Positions 53,148-64,000 of a DNA stretch of 64,000 bases are shown one piece after another; position 1 is the stretch's first letter, and each line of letters begins with the position of its first letter. The notes beneath the pieces were generated by a model. It saw only the letters and a program-made list of their open reading frames with translations. It ran no database searches and was not told the DNA's origin. The position numbers and the translations under genes are program-made. Source of the DNA: Amaurobius ferox (taxonomy: Eukaryota; Arthropoda; Arachnida; Araneae; Amaurobiidae); contig OX578155.1 in assembly GCA_951213105.1 (NCBI GenBank), forward strand, positions 31,946,857-32,010,856, written 5' to 3'.

Positions 53148-53777
53148 TATTAGTAAAAATACCTAACAGTGAATTTTACACTTTTTGTTATTTTTATGCA
53201 TCTGATTGAGATGGAAAATCACATAATATCTGTATATTGTATTATAAGTATGCTGCGCTTTCAAAAGCAAAATAAATGAAATTATTAATTATCTAGATAT
53301 AAAAAATATTTTTCTGTACTTAACTATAATTTGCTTCATTTTAGCATTTCAAACGTCTCATTATGCCAGATAATCTGACTGAATGAGATTTAAATTAGAC
53401 TTAAATCCTTTGGAAAATGCAAGGTCATTTGATTAAAAATTTCCGGAACACATAACATTTCAAGTCGGCTCCTATCATGATTATCACAGATACTATCATA
53501 TATAATATTCAGAGATTTTTAATTATCGTAGAACTGGATCCATTTCTCGAAAGTCGCCAAGAAGGCGATATTGAGCAACATTTGTTCCCAAGCTCGCCAA
53601 ATTGTCCACAAATTTGTTACCAATCCTGACAAACAACGGGAGGTAAAGACTTTTCTTATGCAATATTTCTTGTTAATAGATTTGTTCATAGACAGTAAAA
53701 AAACGCATGAGCTTGAAATATCTTTAGCTCGATGCTATAATGCACATCCATCGCACTTTAGCTTTCGGCACTGCGGA
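53148..53777. other. AT-rich spacer with a family F trace
   Basis: AGTCGCCAAGAAGGCGATATT at 53554 and the following CTCGCCAAATTGTCC are remnants of family F. The rest has no recognised feature. Confidence 0.4.
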
Positions 53778-55790
53778 ATTTATTTTTATTTTATTTTATT
53801 TAATTCAATTCACGTGGCAACTACAGATGAAATCCAGTTACAGTAGCCCCACAAAAACAAAATGAACAGAACATAAAATACAAGAATACTAAGCAGTAGG
53901 TATACATGTCAAGAGCATTAAAACAGGTTTTTTTAAATCAGGCAGGAGTCAAATTAAATATATCAATATCAGTACAATAGGTATTATATAGATCAACAAA
54001 TTTATAGATAGAATAGCATTTAAGGCAATTGTGTTTAATAGTAGTATTGTGAAACAAAGTTTTTTTTTCTAGTATTATTAACAGGTATATGAAAGTCCAG
54101 ACAAGAAAGTAAAATAGGGCAATCAATGGTATTATTTAAAACCTTATAATAAAACAAGAGACAGGACCATTTTTTTCTTTTTTTAAGAGACATTAAACTG
54201 TATTTCTGTCTGAGTTCACACGTATGCATATCATAAGGATAATGGAGAGACAATCTGTAATCCATAGTACTTAAAAGTTTATTTTGTACGACTTCTATTC
54301 GTTGAGAATGCAGGTTGTACACAGGGTCCCAGATCATTGCACAATATTCCAAAATTGGTTTAACAAGGGTATTATAAATACAAATAATAGTATCAGACCT
54401 GGCAAAAATACGAGATCGGCTTAAGGTGAAACCAAGTCTTTGGTAGGCTCTTTTAATAATATTATCGATATATCTGTGAAAGTTAAAACTACCACCGAAA
54501 GTGACACCCAAATCAATAATATGAGTACATCGAGATAGAGGTAATTTATTTAAAATGTAATTGTAATTTAGAATATTACGGATCCTAGCTATGCTCATAA
54601 CATAGCATTTAGAAACATTTAAGTGGAGTTTATTTAAAACAGACCAGTTATACAGTTCATCTAGATCTCTCTGCATCAGTTCACAATCAGTTAATGAGTT
54701 GATTTTCATATAAAGTTTCAAATCGTCAGCAAACATAAGACATTTTGCAGTTTTAAAAATCCGAGGAATTTCATTAATAAAGATTAAAAAAATCTGATGT
54801 AGACAGCACATGACTTTCCCTGCAGACTCAAATTCATATTTTTTTTCTTTAATAATTCATTAAATTGAGTTTAATTGCACAAAATAACACTAAATTTGCA
54901 ATTTTAATTCAATTTATGTTTTTATTTGGTAATTAGACATTTTTCTAAAAGTGGCATAAGTAAATGCGAAATATCTGAAATATCTCGAGAATGGTTAGTC
55001 CTAGAGTGATAGAGTTGTTCTTATTACTTTCCTCATCAAATATTACGTATAAAACAAGCATATTTGAGCATATGCAGCTTTTTTTAGATTTTGCGATTTT
55101 TGAGGGCCATTTCGTAAAAAAAGGCAGGTTGTTTTTTTTCGATTAATACCAAAATCTAATCAGCACCAGAGTATCTATCGTACAAGTAACTTATCTACCA
55201 AATTTTGTGAAATTTGGTCAATTAGTATTTTAGCTAGAGTGGATACATGAAATTTTCTGTTTTTACGAATCGTACCAAAAACAAATCAGCACCAGGGTCA
55301 TACCCAAGTGACTTACCTTCCAAATTTTATGAAATTCGGTCCATTAGTTTTTGAGTTAGAGTGGATACATACATTGCACACACAGACAGACAGACACACA
55401 CACAGACGTCACGTTAAAAATGGTTTTTTCGTATTCTAGAGGTCTCGAAACCTGTAGATCCGTCGAGAACTCGAGTTGTGATTTTCGGCATGATTCCAAT
55501 ACTTTCCCTATACATTACCATTGCAGGGAAAATACCATTGCTTTCCCTATACATTATATTACAGGGAAAGTAAAAAAGGAGTGGGCCCAGATTTGAAGCT
55601 TGAGGAACACCAGAGGAATTACTGTATAGTCTAGAGTTTACACTAAGTACTTTACAGAATACAGTCTATTTGTAATATAAGAGTACAACCAAGTCGACAA
55701 ATCAACACTGAATCCGCCACCACTTAGTTTATGGATTAATAACCTCAGAAGTGATTTCATGGTCTCAATGCGTTACTGCTTTTGAACGAT
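53778..55790 (-). pseudogene. CR1/I-like LINE RT pseudogene, split by a HINE-like copy
   Basis: On the minus strand, 55790-55578 encodes KLSGGGFSVDLSTWLYSYIT, then after a one-base shift NSSGVPQASNLGPLLF (motif B; the usual Gly is Ala). The HINE-like copy follows, and the frame resumes at about 54786 with LIFINEIPRIFKTAK, the catalytic CLMFADDLKLYM, NKLHLNVSKCYVMS, IIDLGVTFGGSFNFHRYIDN, IYNTLVKPILEYCAMIWDP and a C-terminal tail. A slip in an A-run near 54060 shifts the frame again before HNCLKCYSIYKFVDLY. The 3' end is a TAAAA-type tail at about 53778-53806. Upstream RT domains and any endonuclease are absent, so it is 5'-truncated. The clade is uncertain; CR1- or I-like fits the LGVxF and EYCxxIW blocks. 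Confidence 0.85.
54792..55571 (-). mobile_element. HINE-like element inserted in the LINE RT gene
   Basis: Sits in a T-run of the RT coding strand, between codons for PLLF and LIFIN; removing it restores the frame. It has the same doubled GGGAAAGTA end as the copy at 33470-34297. The full right terminal segment (TCTGATGTAGACAGCACATG) is present here, unlike in that copy. No obvious target duplication other than T. Confidence 0.88.
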
Positions 55791-57186
55791 CATTACTTTT
55801 CGATTCACGAGACGTACGACGACCAGAATGCTACTTGTATTAAAAATGAGGAAGAATGAGAAGGCGAAACAGATGCGTTGTCCTTCGATAAGAATTTTGA
55901 AGAGGAATGTAGGATTCACGGCCAGTACAGAAGATAAAGAAATATGCGAAAATATTGTTCACGAATTAAAGCAGAACAATTGTATAAATTTATAAAATAA
56001 ACAAATTTTATTCTTATAAATAACAGTAAAAAATGCATGCAATCTGTGCATATTGGCGCAACGGACGTGATATGAACCCCATCTATCCTCAAATCATAAC
56101 TAAAACCTGTTACTTGTAGAGACTCTGCGTTTAGCTTTAAAATTTACAAAAGGGCACAATTTAAATCTTAATTTCAACAATCTCAGCTTAATTGGACCAA
56201 TTTATATATTGGCCGTAACTTCCGCAAACACCGTAATATTTATATTTGAATACGCAAAAGGAATAAAATTACTCTAGCCACACACACCGCAAGCCATCTC
56301 CTACAGCGATCACACCTTAGAAGAGAAAAACGAAGTAGAGTTACTATAACCCTTAATTTTGTGCACCATCCTTAAACCACGTGATTACCGGCAAGAACTG
56401 CTTTTTCCTCCTGTCATTTCAATGTTATTTCAATGGAGGCTTGTCAAGTTAACTATTTAAAAGAGGTTAAAATGGTTTCGTGCTGCTGCTGTTACGACTG
56501 TATAGAAATACAAGTAAAAGGAGGATCCATAACGTTTCGTTGTTATATATAACTATTCGATAATTTTTTGTTATTGTGCAGTTTTTTGGTATTAAGTTCA
56601 CTATTGATGAGCCTGGCTGATCTAAATTTGTGATTTGCATTGTAGCAAGCTATATAATATTACTATTTTTTGATAAATTCTTATATTCTGATGTACTATT
56701 AGCACTTTTTTGCTATTTATTAGAAAAGAAACTGGATTTTAGTCAAATTCGTTTAAATGATTTGCATACATGCAAAATTAATCAAACGGTTCGTTTTGGC
56801 GCCCGAATTATTCGCCAAAAGGCTCTGTAAAAATAAAAGTTAAACATATTTCTGCTATGTTTACTTACAAAATGCTAAATAAGTTTAATGTTGTTTGTGT
56901 TTAAGTATATCATATATAATTTTTAATATTGATAATGCGGTAGTTGCTAGTTTAAATCAACTAAATAAATCTGTTTAACAGGTTTTAATAATTTATTTGA
57001 TACATGATTTTATTTATTAAAATATATCAAAATTTGGTTTAAATGCCTGTTGAAAAATATCTGATGCCGTTTTAAATGCTTCATATTTATATTTATAGAA
57101 GGGAACTGTATTTCTTGCTTCATAGTAAGTTCCTTTTATATAACTTGGTCGGGTGTTTGTCAGTGTGATTTATATTATTAATGCTT
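55791..57186. other. No recognised gene
   Basis: Mixed then AT-rich sequence. Short frames, e.g. 56630-56830, have no motif. I see no repeat partner in the window. Confidence 0.45.
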
Positions 57187-57690
57187 TAACTAATCAGGTT
57201 CCATTACCCACAGTAACATCAAAATCGTTACCTTTTATAGTACATTTTAATTCTTTGGATTTTGAACCTTATAAGGCTAACCCGACAACCGACATGGGCC
57301 CGTAATAGGAATGTGTACTTTTTTGGGAATGATTTGAAAACCGGAACAGGTAGAAATTCCAAATTCAGAATAGATCGGCCTTTAGTTGTATATTTTAATT
57401 ATTTAGATTTTAAATTGTTTAAGAATAATAGCCCGTCTTGGGCCCGTAAAGAGGGGGAAGCTTGGAAAAATTCCCGGAGCCCGTAATGCTTGAGCGACCC
57501 GGATCTGAATTTATGTAGAACATTTTTTATCTACATGTAGATTTTCTGTCATGAGGCCCGGAATTAAAGTTTTCTCGGGGTCCGGGCCCACTCAGAGTGG
57601 CCCTGCCCGCAATACAAATATATTCATTTTTGAGGAATAATTCAAGAACTGGGTAACTAGAAAATCTAAATTTGGAATGTCGTTTTCTTC
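57187..57690 (-). repeat. Foldback monomer fragment with a small insertion
   Basis: Starts like the left-arm junction (CACAGTAACATCAAAATCGT) and has two to three monomers in the left-arm orientation, with cores near 57272 and 57430. The second is interrupted at about 57449-57606 by a GC-richer ~157-bp segment with AATTCCCGGAGCCCG and GGGGTCCGGGCCCACTC, flanked by CCCGTAA and CCCGCAA. Confidence 0.6.
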
Positions 57691-59327
57691 TGCGATATAT
57701 ATTGAGTCCTTATTCCTTAGTCCTTATTATCCTTAGTCTATGATTTTCTAGTAGCTCTTGCTCTAATATGTTATTTTTCAGTACATTTAAATCGTTTAAA
57801 TTTAAAATTGTGTCCACACTATAAGTTTTTTCATTATATTTTTTTTTTCAAATATTGCTCAAACCGAAAAGATTTGTCGGCTTCTTTCCACATATGAACA
57901 GTATCAGAATAGGCAATTCTTAGTGATCCCAACTCTCTTATGTTTAAAAGCAATACATTTGTCATTTCACTTTTTAAAACGCTTAGTCATTCTTCCCAGT
58001 ATATCTTTTCATTTTCTATAAAAAATTTAAAGTACATTTTCTTTCACATGATCAAGTTTATTATATTCTGCTAAAAAGCGCAATTATGTTATTTTAGCTT
58101 CAGTTCTCAAAAATACTTTTGTAATAAATGTTAGTTTACGTATCTCTAAATTCACTACATTAAAGACTTTTTTAAAAATCAGAAAATTTTGATTTATTTT
58201 TATCGTCACGTTCCATGTATGTTCACAAATGCCCCTCTAATGGGGCACATGTACACAGTTGAAGCTATTTTTTAAATCGATCACAAAGTAAAAATATATT
58301 TAATTGAAAAATATGATAGAAACTCCTCCAAATAAGAAAAAAGTTTAATTTGCGGACATTTTTGGTAGAAATAACGATCGTACTTTTGGGAAAAATGAAG
58401 AAAGAAAAGAAGAAAATCACATATGTCACCTCTGCCATAGGTAATCCAGATTAAAAGAAATATTATTTAAAACATTTCTATCTTTTAAATAAAAAGTTTA
58501 TTAGAAAGCTAATTTTCTATTCCAAACAAACCAAAAACTAAACGAGGAAGTACAAAATCCTTTCCTATTCTAATACCATCAAGCACTATATGTTTTGTTT
58601 TCGTGGGATTCTTAAAATACACACCGAAAAGTTTTTATTTTAGAGATGTCAATCGCTAAACGCACCGAGTAATAGATAGAGCCGCCAAATGTGGCAGTTC
58701 TTCTGCCTGTAGTCACGTGATTAACTGCAGAACACGTTCTTGAGGAAAATCCAATGGGTTAAATCCTTAGAGCAGGAATAAGAAGTATCTCTCCTCTACT
58801 TCTTATTCCTGCTCTAAGGATCACACGCATAGATATCCCCTGGGCATTTCCTGCCTAATTCCTAGAACACATTCGTTCTGCCCATGCGCTAATAGACCTG
58901 ATAAGGGACTATATTTTTTGACCGCCTTTACGGAAGTTCAAAAACTAAATTTTCATTCATGCTTTATAAAAAATTATAATTAATGAACGAAGGGATGCAG
59001 GATTTTTTGTGTCGAAGCAATGTGTAATATTTAAAGGAGCATCTATAAATTTATAAATATTGTATTGCCAATCAATATTTTATCTCGCACTTTACATTTC
59101 AGGCATGTTTCAATAACATGCAAAGGATATATTTTTAAAAAATGCACTTAAATCCGTCTGTTAATCGTATGGATTCTTCTGTTCAAAGTTTAATTGAAGG
59201 ACAATTTTCCGGCCTTTACAACGTTGTCAAGATGATAGAAACTGATTGATAATATTTTCAGTCGTTAAGGAAATGATTTGAGTGAAAATTTCGCTATCAC
59301 ACACACACACATATATATATATGTATA
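57691..59327. other. AT-rich, no recognised gene; contains a strong hairpin
   Basis: No coding motif on either strand. The inverted repeat at 58763-58821 is the only marked structure, and a short CA/TA run (59299-59322) precedes the Tc1-like element. Confidence 0.45.
58763..58821. repeat. Perfect 25-bp inverted repeat with 9-nt loop
   Basis: Arms 58763-58787 and 58797-58821 are exact reverse complements; the left arm starts ATCCTTAGAGCAGGAATAAG. The loop is TCTCTCCTC. Confidence 0.92.
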
Positions 59328-60842
59328 AAGTTCGTCTCATAAGTTTAAGCACAACTGGAAAAATGGGGATTTCTAGAGAACAATGCAAAATAAAACAAAG
59401 TGACATTATTCGTTCATTAGATACTGCAAATTATTTTATATAATCCATACCAAAATGTATAAATACTTTTTTTTATCATGACCTTGATACAAAATAAAAA
59501 AATATTCGGTTATAGACTGTCTCAAAAGTTTAACCACAGTACAAAAACATTCTGGTATAACACATGGATAATGAAGTGACGTATTGATAGTATTTCCATG
59601 GTTTTCTATAACTTCAAACAAACGTGTTTCCATTGACAGAATTAATTTTTGAGATATTTCTGGTTGTAGGGAGTACCATACTTCATCAACAGCCAATATA
59701 AGTTCCTTAACAGAGTCATATTGCTTTCCATTCTTGTAAATTTGACGGGATAAGATACCCCAGACATTCTCAGTAGGATTCAAGTCTGGGCCCAAAGATG
59801 GCCAGTCCAAAACTCGGATATTTTGCTCTAAAAGCCATTGTTTGGTAGAACTGGAGGTGTTTATGGAGGCATTATAGTGCTGAAATTCCCTTTCAGACCC
59901 ACCAAGAAGCTCACCGAATGGAAGCAAATGTTGCTGAAGTGTTTCCTGATACTTCATTGAAATTTGTCTTCCTTGAGCAGCAAAGAGGTTCGGACCATTA
60001 AAACCAAATGCCCTCCAAACCATCACAGATTTACTGCCCTGTTGTTTGCTAAACAGGGTTCTTTTCTCTTTTCTGAGGTCGTGCCAATAAGAGTTCCAGC
60101 CATCAAGGCCATCCAAATTCTATTTTTTATCGTCACTGAATAATACTGAGATCGATTTGTCTCCATAAGATATGTACTTTCGAGATCACTCCATTCTGTC
60201 CTTATGACGCGTTTTTAAACTTGGTTCGCGAGCCATTTTCTTCAGAACAATGTTGCTGCATTCCCTGGTAGTACGTCTATGTATTGTGTCCTTTGAGATC
60301 TTCACATCCAGGTTATTTTTTAGTTGACGAAGGACATGTTTTGTGTTGGCACCAATCACTGAATCCGTCGATTTGGCTGCATACTCATTACACGAGGCCG
60401 TCCACATCTTGGTTTCCCATCTAAATGGTAGTCCCTGGCAAGTACTTGATATATACCGCGCTATGATCGATTTAAAGTAATAGCAATTTCCCGAAACAGG
60501 CTTACCTTCAGATTTTAACTTCAAAATCCCTGAAATCTCCCCTTTCGTAAACTTCAAAGACTTCGACATTTCGATTCACGAGCAGAAGTTACCTCTTTGC
60601 TTTTTTATCACACAGGAGAAACGTTACTGCAACGTCATAATTACGCGGTTGTAAAATTTTGCATAAAGTGCTTAAACTTTTGAGATAGGGTTTTTTCATC
60701 AAACTTTTCGAAACGTGTAATTTTTAACGCATTTTTAGTCTTGTATATAATAAAATGTGTGTATTTTATTTCATTTCGATTACATTTTGATTATTTAGTG
60801 TTAAATTTTATTTCATATTGCGTAAACTTTTGAGACGGACTG
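59328..60842 (-). mobile_element. Tc1-like transposon with IR/DR termini (~1.5 kb)
   Basis: Flanked by TA at 59326-59327 and 60843-60844. Outer ends: left AAGTTCGTCTCATAAGTTTA, right (minus strand) CAGTCCGTCTCAAAAGTTTA. A second, inner copy of the same ~22-bp word lies inside each arm: GACTGTCTCAAAAGTTTAAC at 59515 and, on the minus strand, CCCTATCTCAAAAGTTTAAG ending at about 60666. Long arms with two direct repeats each are the IR/DR layout of some Tc1-like elements. It carries one transposase gene with stops. Confidence 0.9.
59436..60569 (-). pseudogene. Tc1-like DD34E transposase, inactivated
   Basis: One 377-residue frame from 60569 to 59436, broken by TGA at 60186-60188 (after HKDRME) and TAG at about 60117-60119 (after FSDDKK). 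The N-terminus MSKSLKFTKGEISGILKLKS starts the helix-turn-helix DNA-binding region. Around residues 45-75 the expected GRPR hook is visible only in another frame (CGRPRVMSM), suggesting paired frameshifts. Catalytic blocks: LFSDDKK (first Asp), FQHYNASINTS (second Asp replaced by Tyr), and DLNPTENVWGIL (Glu), with 34 residues between the last two. The final ~30 residues (VVKLLRQSITEY region) are encoded by the inner terminal repeat. Two stops and the lost Asp make it inactive. Confidence 0.88.
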
Positions 60843-60854
60843 TACTATGTGCGT

Positions 60855-60859
60855 ATATG

Positions 60860-60890
<31 letters not shown>

Positions 60891-60905
60891 ATATATATAT
60901 ATATA

Positions 60906-60959
<54 letters not shown>
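60855..60959. repeat. AT/GT microsatellite
   Basis: TA dinucleotide runs with a short TG stretch in the middle. Frames of alternating Ile and Tyr through it are not genes. Confidence 0.92.
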
Positions 60960-60961
<2 letters not shown>

Positions 60962-61721
60962 GTTTGAAAGTCCAATGAAACAAAAGTGAGAAGCTGTAAC
61001 TCGAAAAACATAGCTTTCTAACAAGCTTGCAGATAAAAGTATAAATCAGCAAATCTTTACTCAAATGGAAAAAAATATAAATTTCAAATCATCGGGTTTA
61101 AGAAAATCATCAAAAATCAATGGTATGGGATCGATAAAAGGAAAACAAATGAAATCCAAGCATTAATGCTATACTCGTGGGTAAGGGCCAGGCCAAAATT
61201 ATGGATTTGTTCACTTCTCCAAAACTCTTCATCGGATCCAAATATTTTGTCGAAGCAAACACAAAAAATGTACGTTTCTGAGGAAATAGATAGATTATAT
61301 CTATAAACTAGTTCTACTTGGACAACATACATAAAGAAGAAAAATAAAAGGAAACAAGAATACCTAGAGAAAAACACTACAAATGCACAAACATGTCGAT
61401 CCCGAGAACCCAGAATGAAGAGACCAGTGTTGCCATTCGGAAAGGAAAAAGAAATGATCTACTGTTGCCATTTGTAAAAAATAAATAACAGTAATGCGAA
61501 AAGGCAAGAAAAAGTGATAATATACAATCAGAGCTATTAAAAAGTGGGGCTAATAATAGAAAGGCTAATGTTTAAGAGGATGTAAAAATAAAAGTATTAT
61601 TAGTACAAGAGAATGGGGATGTCAGGCTAATATAAAAAACCATGAATAGAATTCATGAAAATCCAGCTAATCTAAATTTTTTTATTATACCATTTACTAA
61701 ATAAGAGGGTTAGTAAAAAGC
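60960..61721. other. No recognised gene
   Basis: An 86-codon minus-strand frame (61117-61377) has no recognisable motif. Composition is AT-rich. Confidence 0.4.
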
Positions 61722-62210
61722 ATGTAAAATATATACACATTCAATATAATATTCAACTTACTCTAGAAAAAGCTATCCAAATATCAATTTTAATACATTT
61801 TATTTAAAAGGTGTTTTAACTAATAATGCCACTGCTTCTTAGAATTTAGTCTAGTCGGCTGTGATAATACTGCGCCAATTTCTTATGATGAACACGTGCA
61901 TAGGATGAAATATGGGATGGATAACAAATAATCATTTTATTTAAATAAAAATAAATTACATACTTTGTAAACGTAATCCCTTTTCTTTTGGTAATCCATA
62001 AAACATAAAAAATTTATTATAAAATCCAAAATAGCAGAGAAAGTATGTTTTCCACGTGCAAACATGCGATGATAGAACAAAGTTCTTCCAAGTACCACGT
62101 GTTTCGTTCAGTGCCAAATAGGGTTATATTAGCAAAACGGCTTGGCGAAAACCGTCACAGATCATCGCCAAGCGTGCCAACCTTGATATTGGAAATTATT
62201 TTGGTTGGCG
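61722..62210. repeat. Dispersed repeat block, second copy of 5362-5987
   Basis: Shares AAAAAGCTATCCAAATATCA, AGAATTTAGTCTAGTC and TCGCCAAGCGTGCCAACC in the same order; ends near the GC-richer part that follows. Confidence 0.65.
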
Positions 62211-63092
62211 GTTGAGGGCGCTGCTGTCGACTGAAACGTCTGTTTATATTGCTCCGTGTTCTACCATATCCTCAGGACACCATAGCCGCAGCCCGAAGTC
62301 TAAAGCATCATACGATAGGCATTTAATCCCATCAAGAAACAACGGCATTAAGCATTTAATTTCTTGTACACTGCCATTATTCAACGGAGAGTACAATTTT
62401 GCGAAGGCAATTTTAATAATGGTCTCACATTAATTACAAAAAGGGAAATTTTGAATATGAAAAGCATTCTGAAAAATTATTTATGGTAGATAAACATACA
62501 AATTTATGTGAAAACTATAAGTATGTCCTGTGCCTGAATTTTCATTACCTATAAACAAGCAGTGACATGGCGAGATAAACATCTGTCCTTTAGCTCCGAC
62601 GTCCGAGGTGGTCCCAAAAAGAAAATACCAGTTTTTTTTAAATATGTTAATGATTTTACAAATCAACTCAGAAAAAAAAATTAATTCATAAACTTCCAAT
62701 TCAATTTCGAATTCCCAATGTGGCTATCCTGTATATATATTTTGCATATTCATTTTTATTAGAAAGTGTACGAGTTAGTGTCAATAGTGCTTTACGTCTT
62801 CTCCATACAATAAGAAGAACAGGCCATTTTCCTGTATTTCATCCTTCTAGAGATTTTTGCAGGGGTAATTTGTCTAAATTTGAAAGTAAGTGCAGCAATT
62901 TCAGTGCACCCTCAGAAGAGTATAGAAACTTTATTTCTTGTAAGCCATCATTATTCAACGCAGCTTACGAGTTTAAGTAAACATTTATACATAACTTTCT
63001 TACAAGTTTATAAAAGGAAATTTTCATTTTAAAAGTTAATAAAAAAATTAATAAGGAAGATAAATATACAAATTTATGTGAAATTATGGGTA
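62211..63092. other. Two diverged related segments, coding-like in places
   Basis: Frames at 62212-62433 (ISCTLPLFNGEYNFAKA) and 62720-62980 (ISCKPSLFNAAYEFK) end with similar residues, and the DNA that follows each (AATTATTTATGGTAGATAAA versus AATTAATAAGGAAGATAAA, then TACAAATTTATGTGAAA) is also similar. They are two old copies of one repeat. No family is recognised. Confidence 0.3.
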
Positions 63093-63383
63093 CAGTGCCT
63101 AGAAGTAATAGTGTGCCGACCGCTTTATGCTGGGAGCTGTTGTTCCCAAAAGCCGCCTTCGCCAGCCGGCTCTGTTCTCGAATAAGACATCAAGAGCTGC
63201 GCAGTTAACATTGCAACTAATGGGAATTTAATGCAAATGAAATCCCCGTTATCTTTGGAAATAACAGAATGAAATTTGGTGTGATTATTGCATGTGGTAT
63301 ATGCAAAAAGTTATTTGATTTTCTGACAGATTGAGCTAAGGACATATTTGTATTTTAAAATTTTATTTAAATTGATCTGATGT

Positions 63384-63385
<2 letters not shown>
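63093..63385 (-). mobile_element. Foldback transposon, left terminus
   Basis: After TA (63091-63092) it starts CAGTGCCTAGAAGTAATAGT and follows the left end of the 35.8-kb element for about 290 bp (GCCGCCTTCGCCAGCCGGC near 63151, TGAAATTTGGTGTGATTA near 63270). It stops at the AT microsatellite, without monomers. Confidence 0.75.
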
Positions 63386-63386
<1 letters not shown>

Positions 63387-63480
<94 letters not shown>

Positions 63481-63491
63481 GTATATATATG

Positions 63492-63549
<58 letters not shown>
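63387..63549. repeat. AT microsatellite (~160 bp)
   Basis: Nearly pure TA dinucleotide with a few G interruptions. It separates the foldback terminus from the RT fragment. Confidence 0.95.
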
Positions 63550-63552
<3 letters not shown>

Positions 63553-64000
63553 CAAATTTATGATCATTTTACTACACAACGAACACATATAATCAAATAT
63601 AGTTTAAAACTGATGAATAACTTAAAACAACTAACTTACATACATGATATTAAAACTTTTGAATAAAAGACATCTTTAATAACATTGATATTCATGATTT
63701 ATTTAAAGTCATTCTAAATTTTTATGAACAATTTACTCAATCAAAAAACATCTCTATTCCAAAATTCAAAACATTGTTAAAATTCATTCTGTACAAACAG
63801 TATCTCTCTCAGGATAATTGCATATATAAATTAAATAAAGGAATTCCGCAGGGAGGAATCTCATCCACAATACTAGCCAACCTTTATCTACATTTTTACG
63901 AACTTCAATACACTTTCAACAGTCATATCATGTTCAGATTTATTGATGATCTAATTATTCTTAAAATTACTAATGATGACAGAATGTAAAACTTTCGGTT
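63550..64000 (+). pseudogene. Reverse transcriptase core fragment, PLE/TERT-like type, runs off the edge
   Basis: Near 63640-63665 the frame reads KTF and, after a missing base, (D)IKDIFNNIDIHDLFKV, a motif A of the FDIKxxFxNI type. The frame then stays open: KNISIPKFKTLLKFILYKQY, CIYKLNKGIPQGGISSTILA (motif B) and NSHIMFRFIDDLIILKI (motif C, catalytic DD). GIPQG with LANLYL and FRFIDDLIIL resembles the Penelope/telomerase-type and related RTs rather than LINE RTs (YADD or FADD) seen elsewhere here. A stop at 63989 or the window edge ends it. Family is uncertain. The thumb fragment at 21.2-21.5 kb could be from the same family. Confidence 0.6.

Noticed and set aside
60808..61064. Ile-Tyr repeat frames
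   Set aside because: Translation of TA dinucleotide runs; the same at 63367-63666.

Overview
The window reads as repeat-dominated, AT-rich animal nuclear DNA, most likely arthropod and possibly arachnid. That guess rests on the families I recognise from memory: Jockey-like and CR1/I-like LINEs, a Penelope-like element (PLE) with a GIY-YIG nuclease, Tc1-like transposons with long inverted repeats, and a gag of the coiled-coil plus CCHC type. I see no intact host gene, no rRNA or tRNA gene, no CRISPR array and no prokaryotic operon. The longest open frame (39441-41327) is a retrotransposon gag. Nearly every other coding trace is a broken transposon gene.

Layout. 1-1.2 kb: 3' end of a Jockey-like LINE. 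1.2-3.0 kb: right arm of a foldback transposon built from ~142-bp tandem monomers. 3-7.9 kb: AT-rich DNA, two dispersed repeat blocks and a Tc1 relic. 7.9-18 kb: two paralogous composite repeat blocks, with a 5'-truncated Jockey-like element (11.15-13.25 kb) between them and a 2.5-kb GC-richer insertion (14.7-17.2 kb) in the second. 18-21.5 kb: tandem repeats and a reverse transcriptase (RT) fragment. 22-32.5 kb: many copies of a ~0.8-kb element with terminal hairpins and an internal GTCT/CA microsatellite (called HINE-like here, by resemblance to Helentron-associated DINE/HINE elements), plus a 4.2-kb tandem duplication whose central element is a crossover hybrid. 33.2-35 kb: PLE relic with GIY-YIG domain and a hammerhead-like RNA motif, interrupted by a HINE-like copy. 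35.8-43.3 kb: a giant foldback (palindromic) transposon with TA target duplication, inserted in a HINE-like copy and itself carrying a complete gag-only LTR retrotransposon (4,039 bp, apparently identical LTRs, 5-bp target duplication). 43.3-53.2 kb: more HINE-like copies, a 3-unit ~225-bp tandem repeat, and an array with paired G- and C-runs. 53.8-55.8 kb: LINE pseudogene split by a HINE-like copy. 57-64 kb: satellite fragments, a nearly complete IR/DR Tc1-like transposon (59328-60842), AT microsatellites, a foldback end, and an RT fragment running off the right edge.

The insertions are nested, so their relative order can be read: HINE-like copy first, foldback into it at a TA, LTR element into the foldback at TTTAT; and LINE first, then a HINE-like copy into it, then a relative of that copy, still carrying 18 bp of the LINE's RT gene, in the PLE. 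The most unusual items are the foldback with mirror-ordered monomers, the HINE-like copy that carries host flank to a new locus, the PLE-linked ribozyme motif, and the unequal-crossover hybrid at 27.68 kb. Junctions given to the base were read by eye from the sequence; borders of diverged repeats are approximate.
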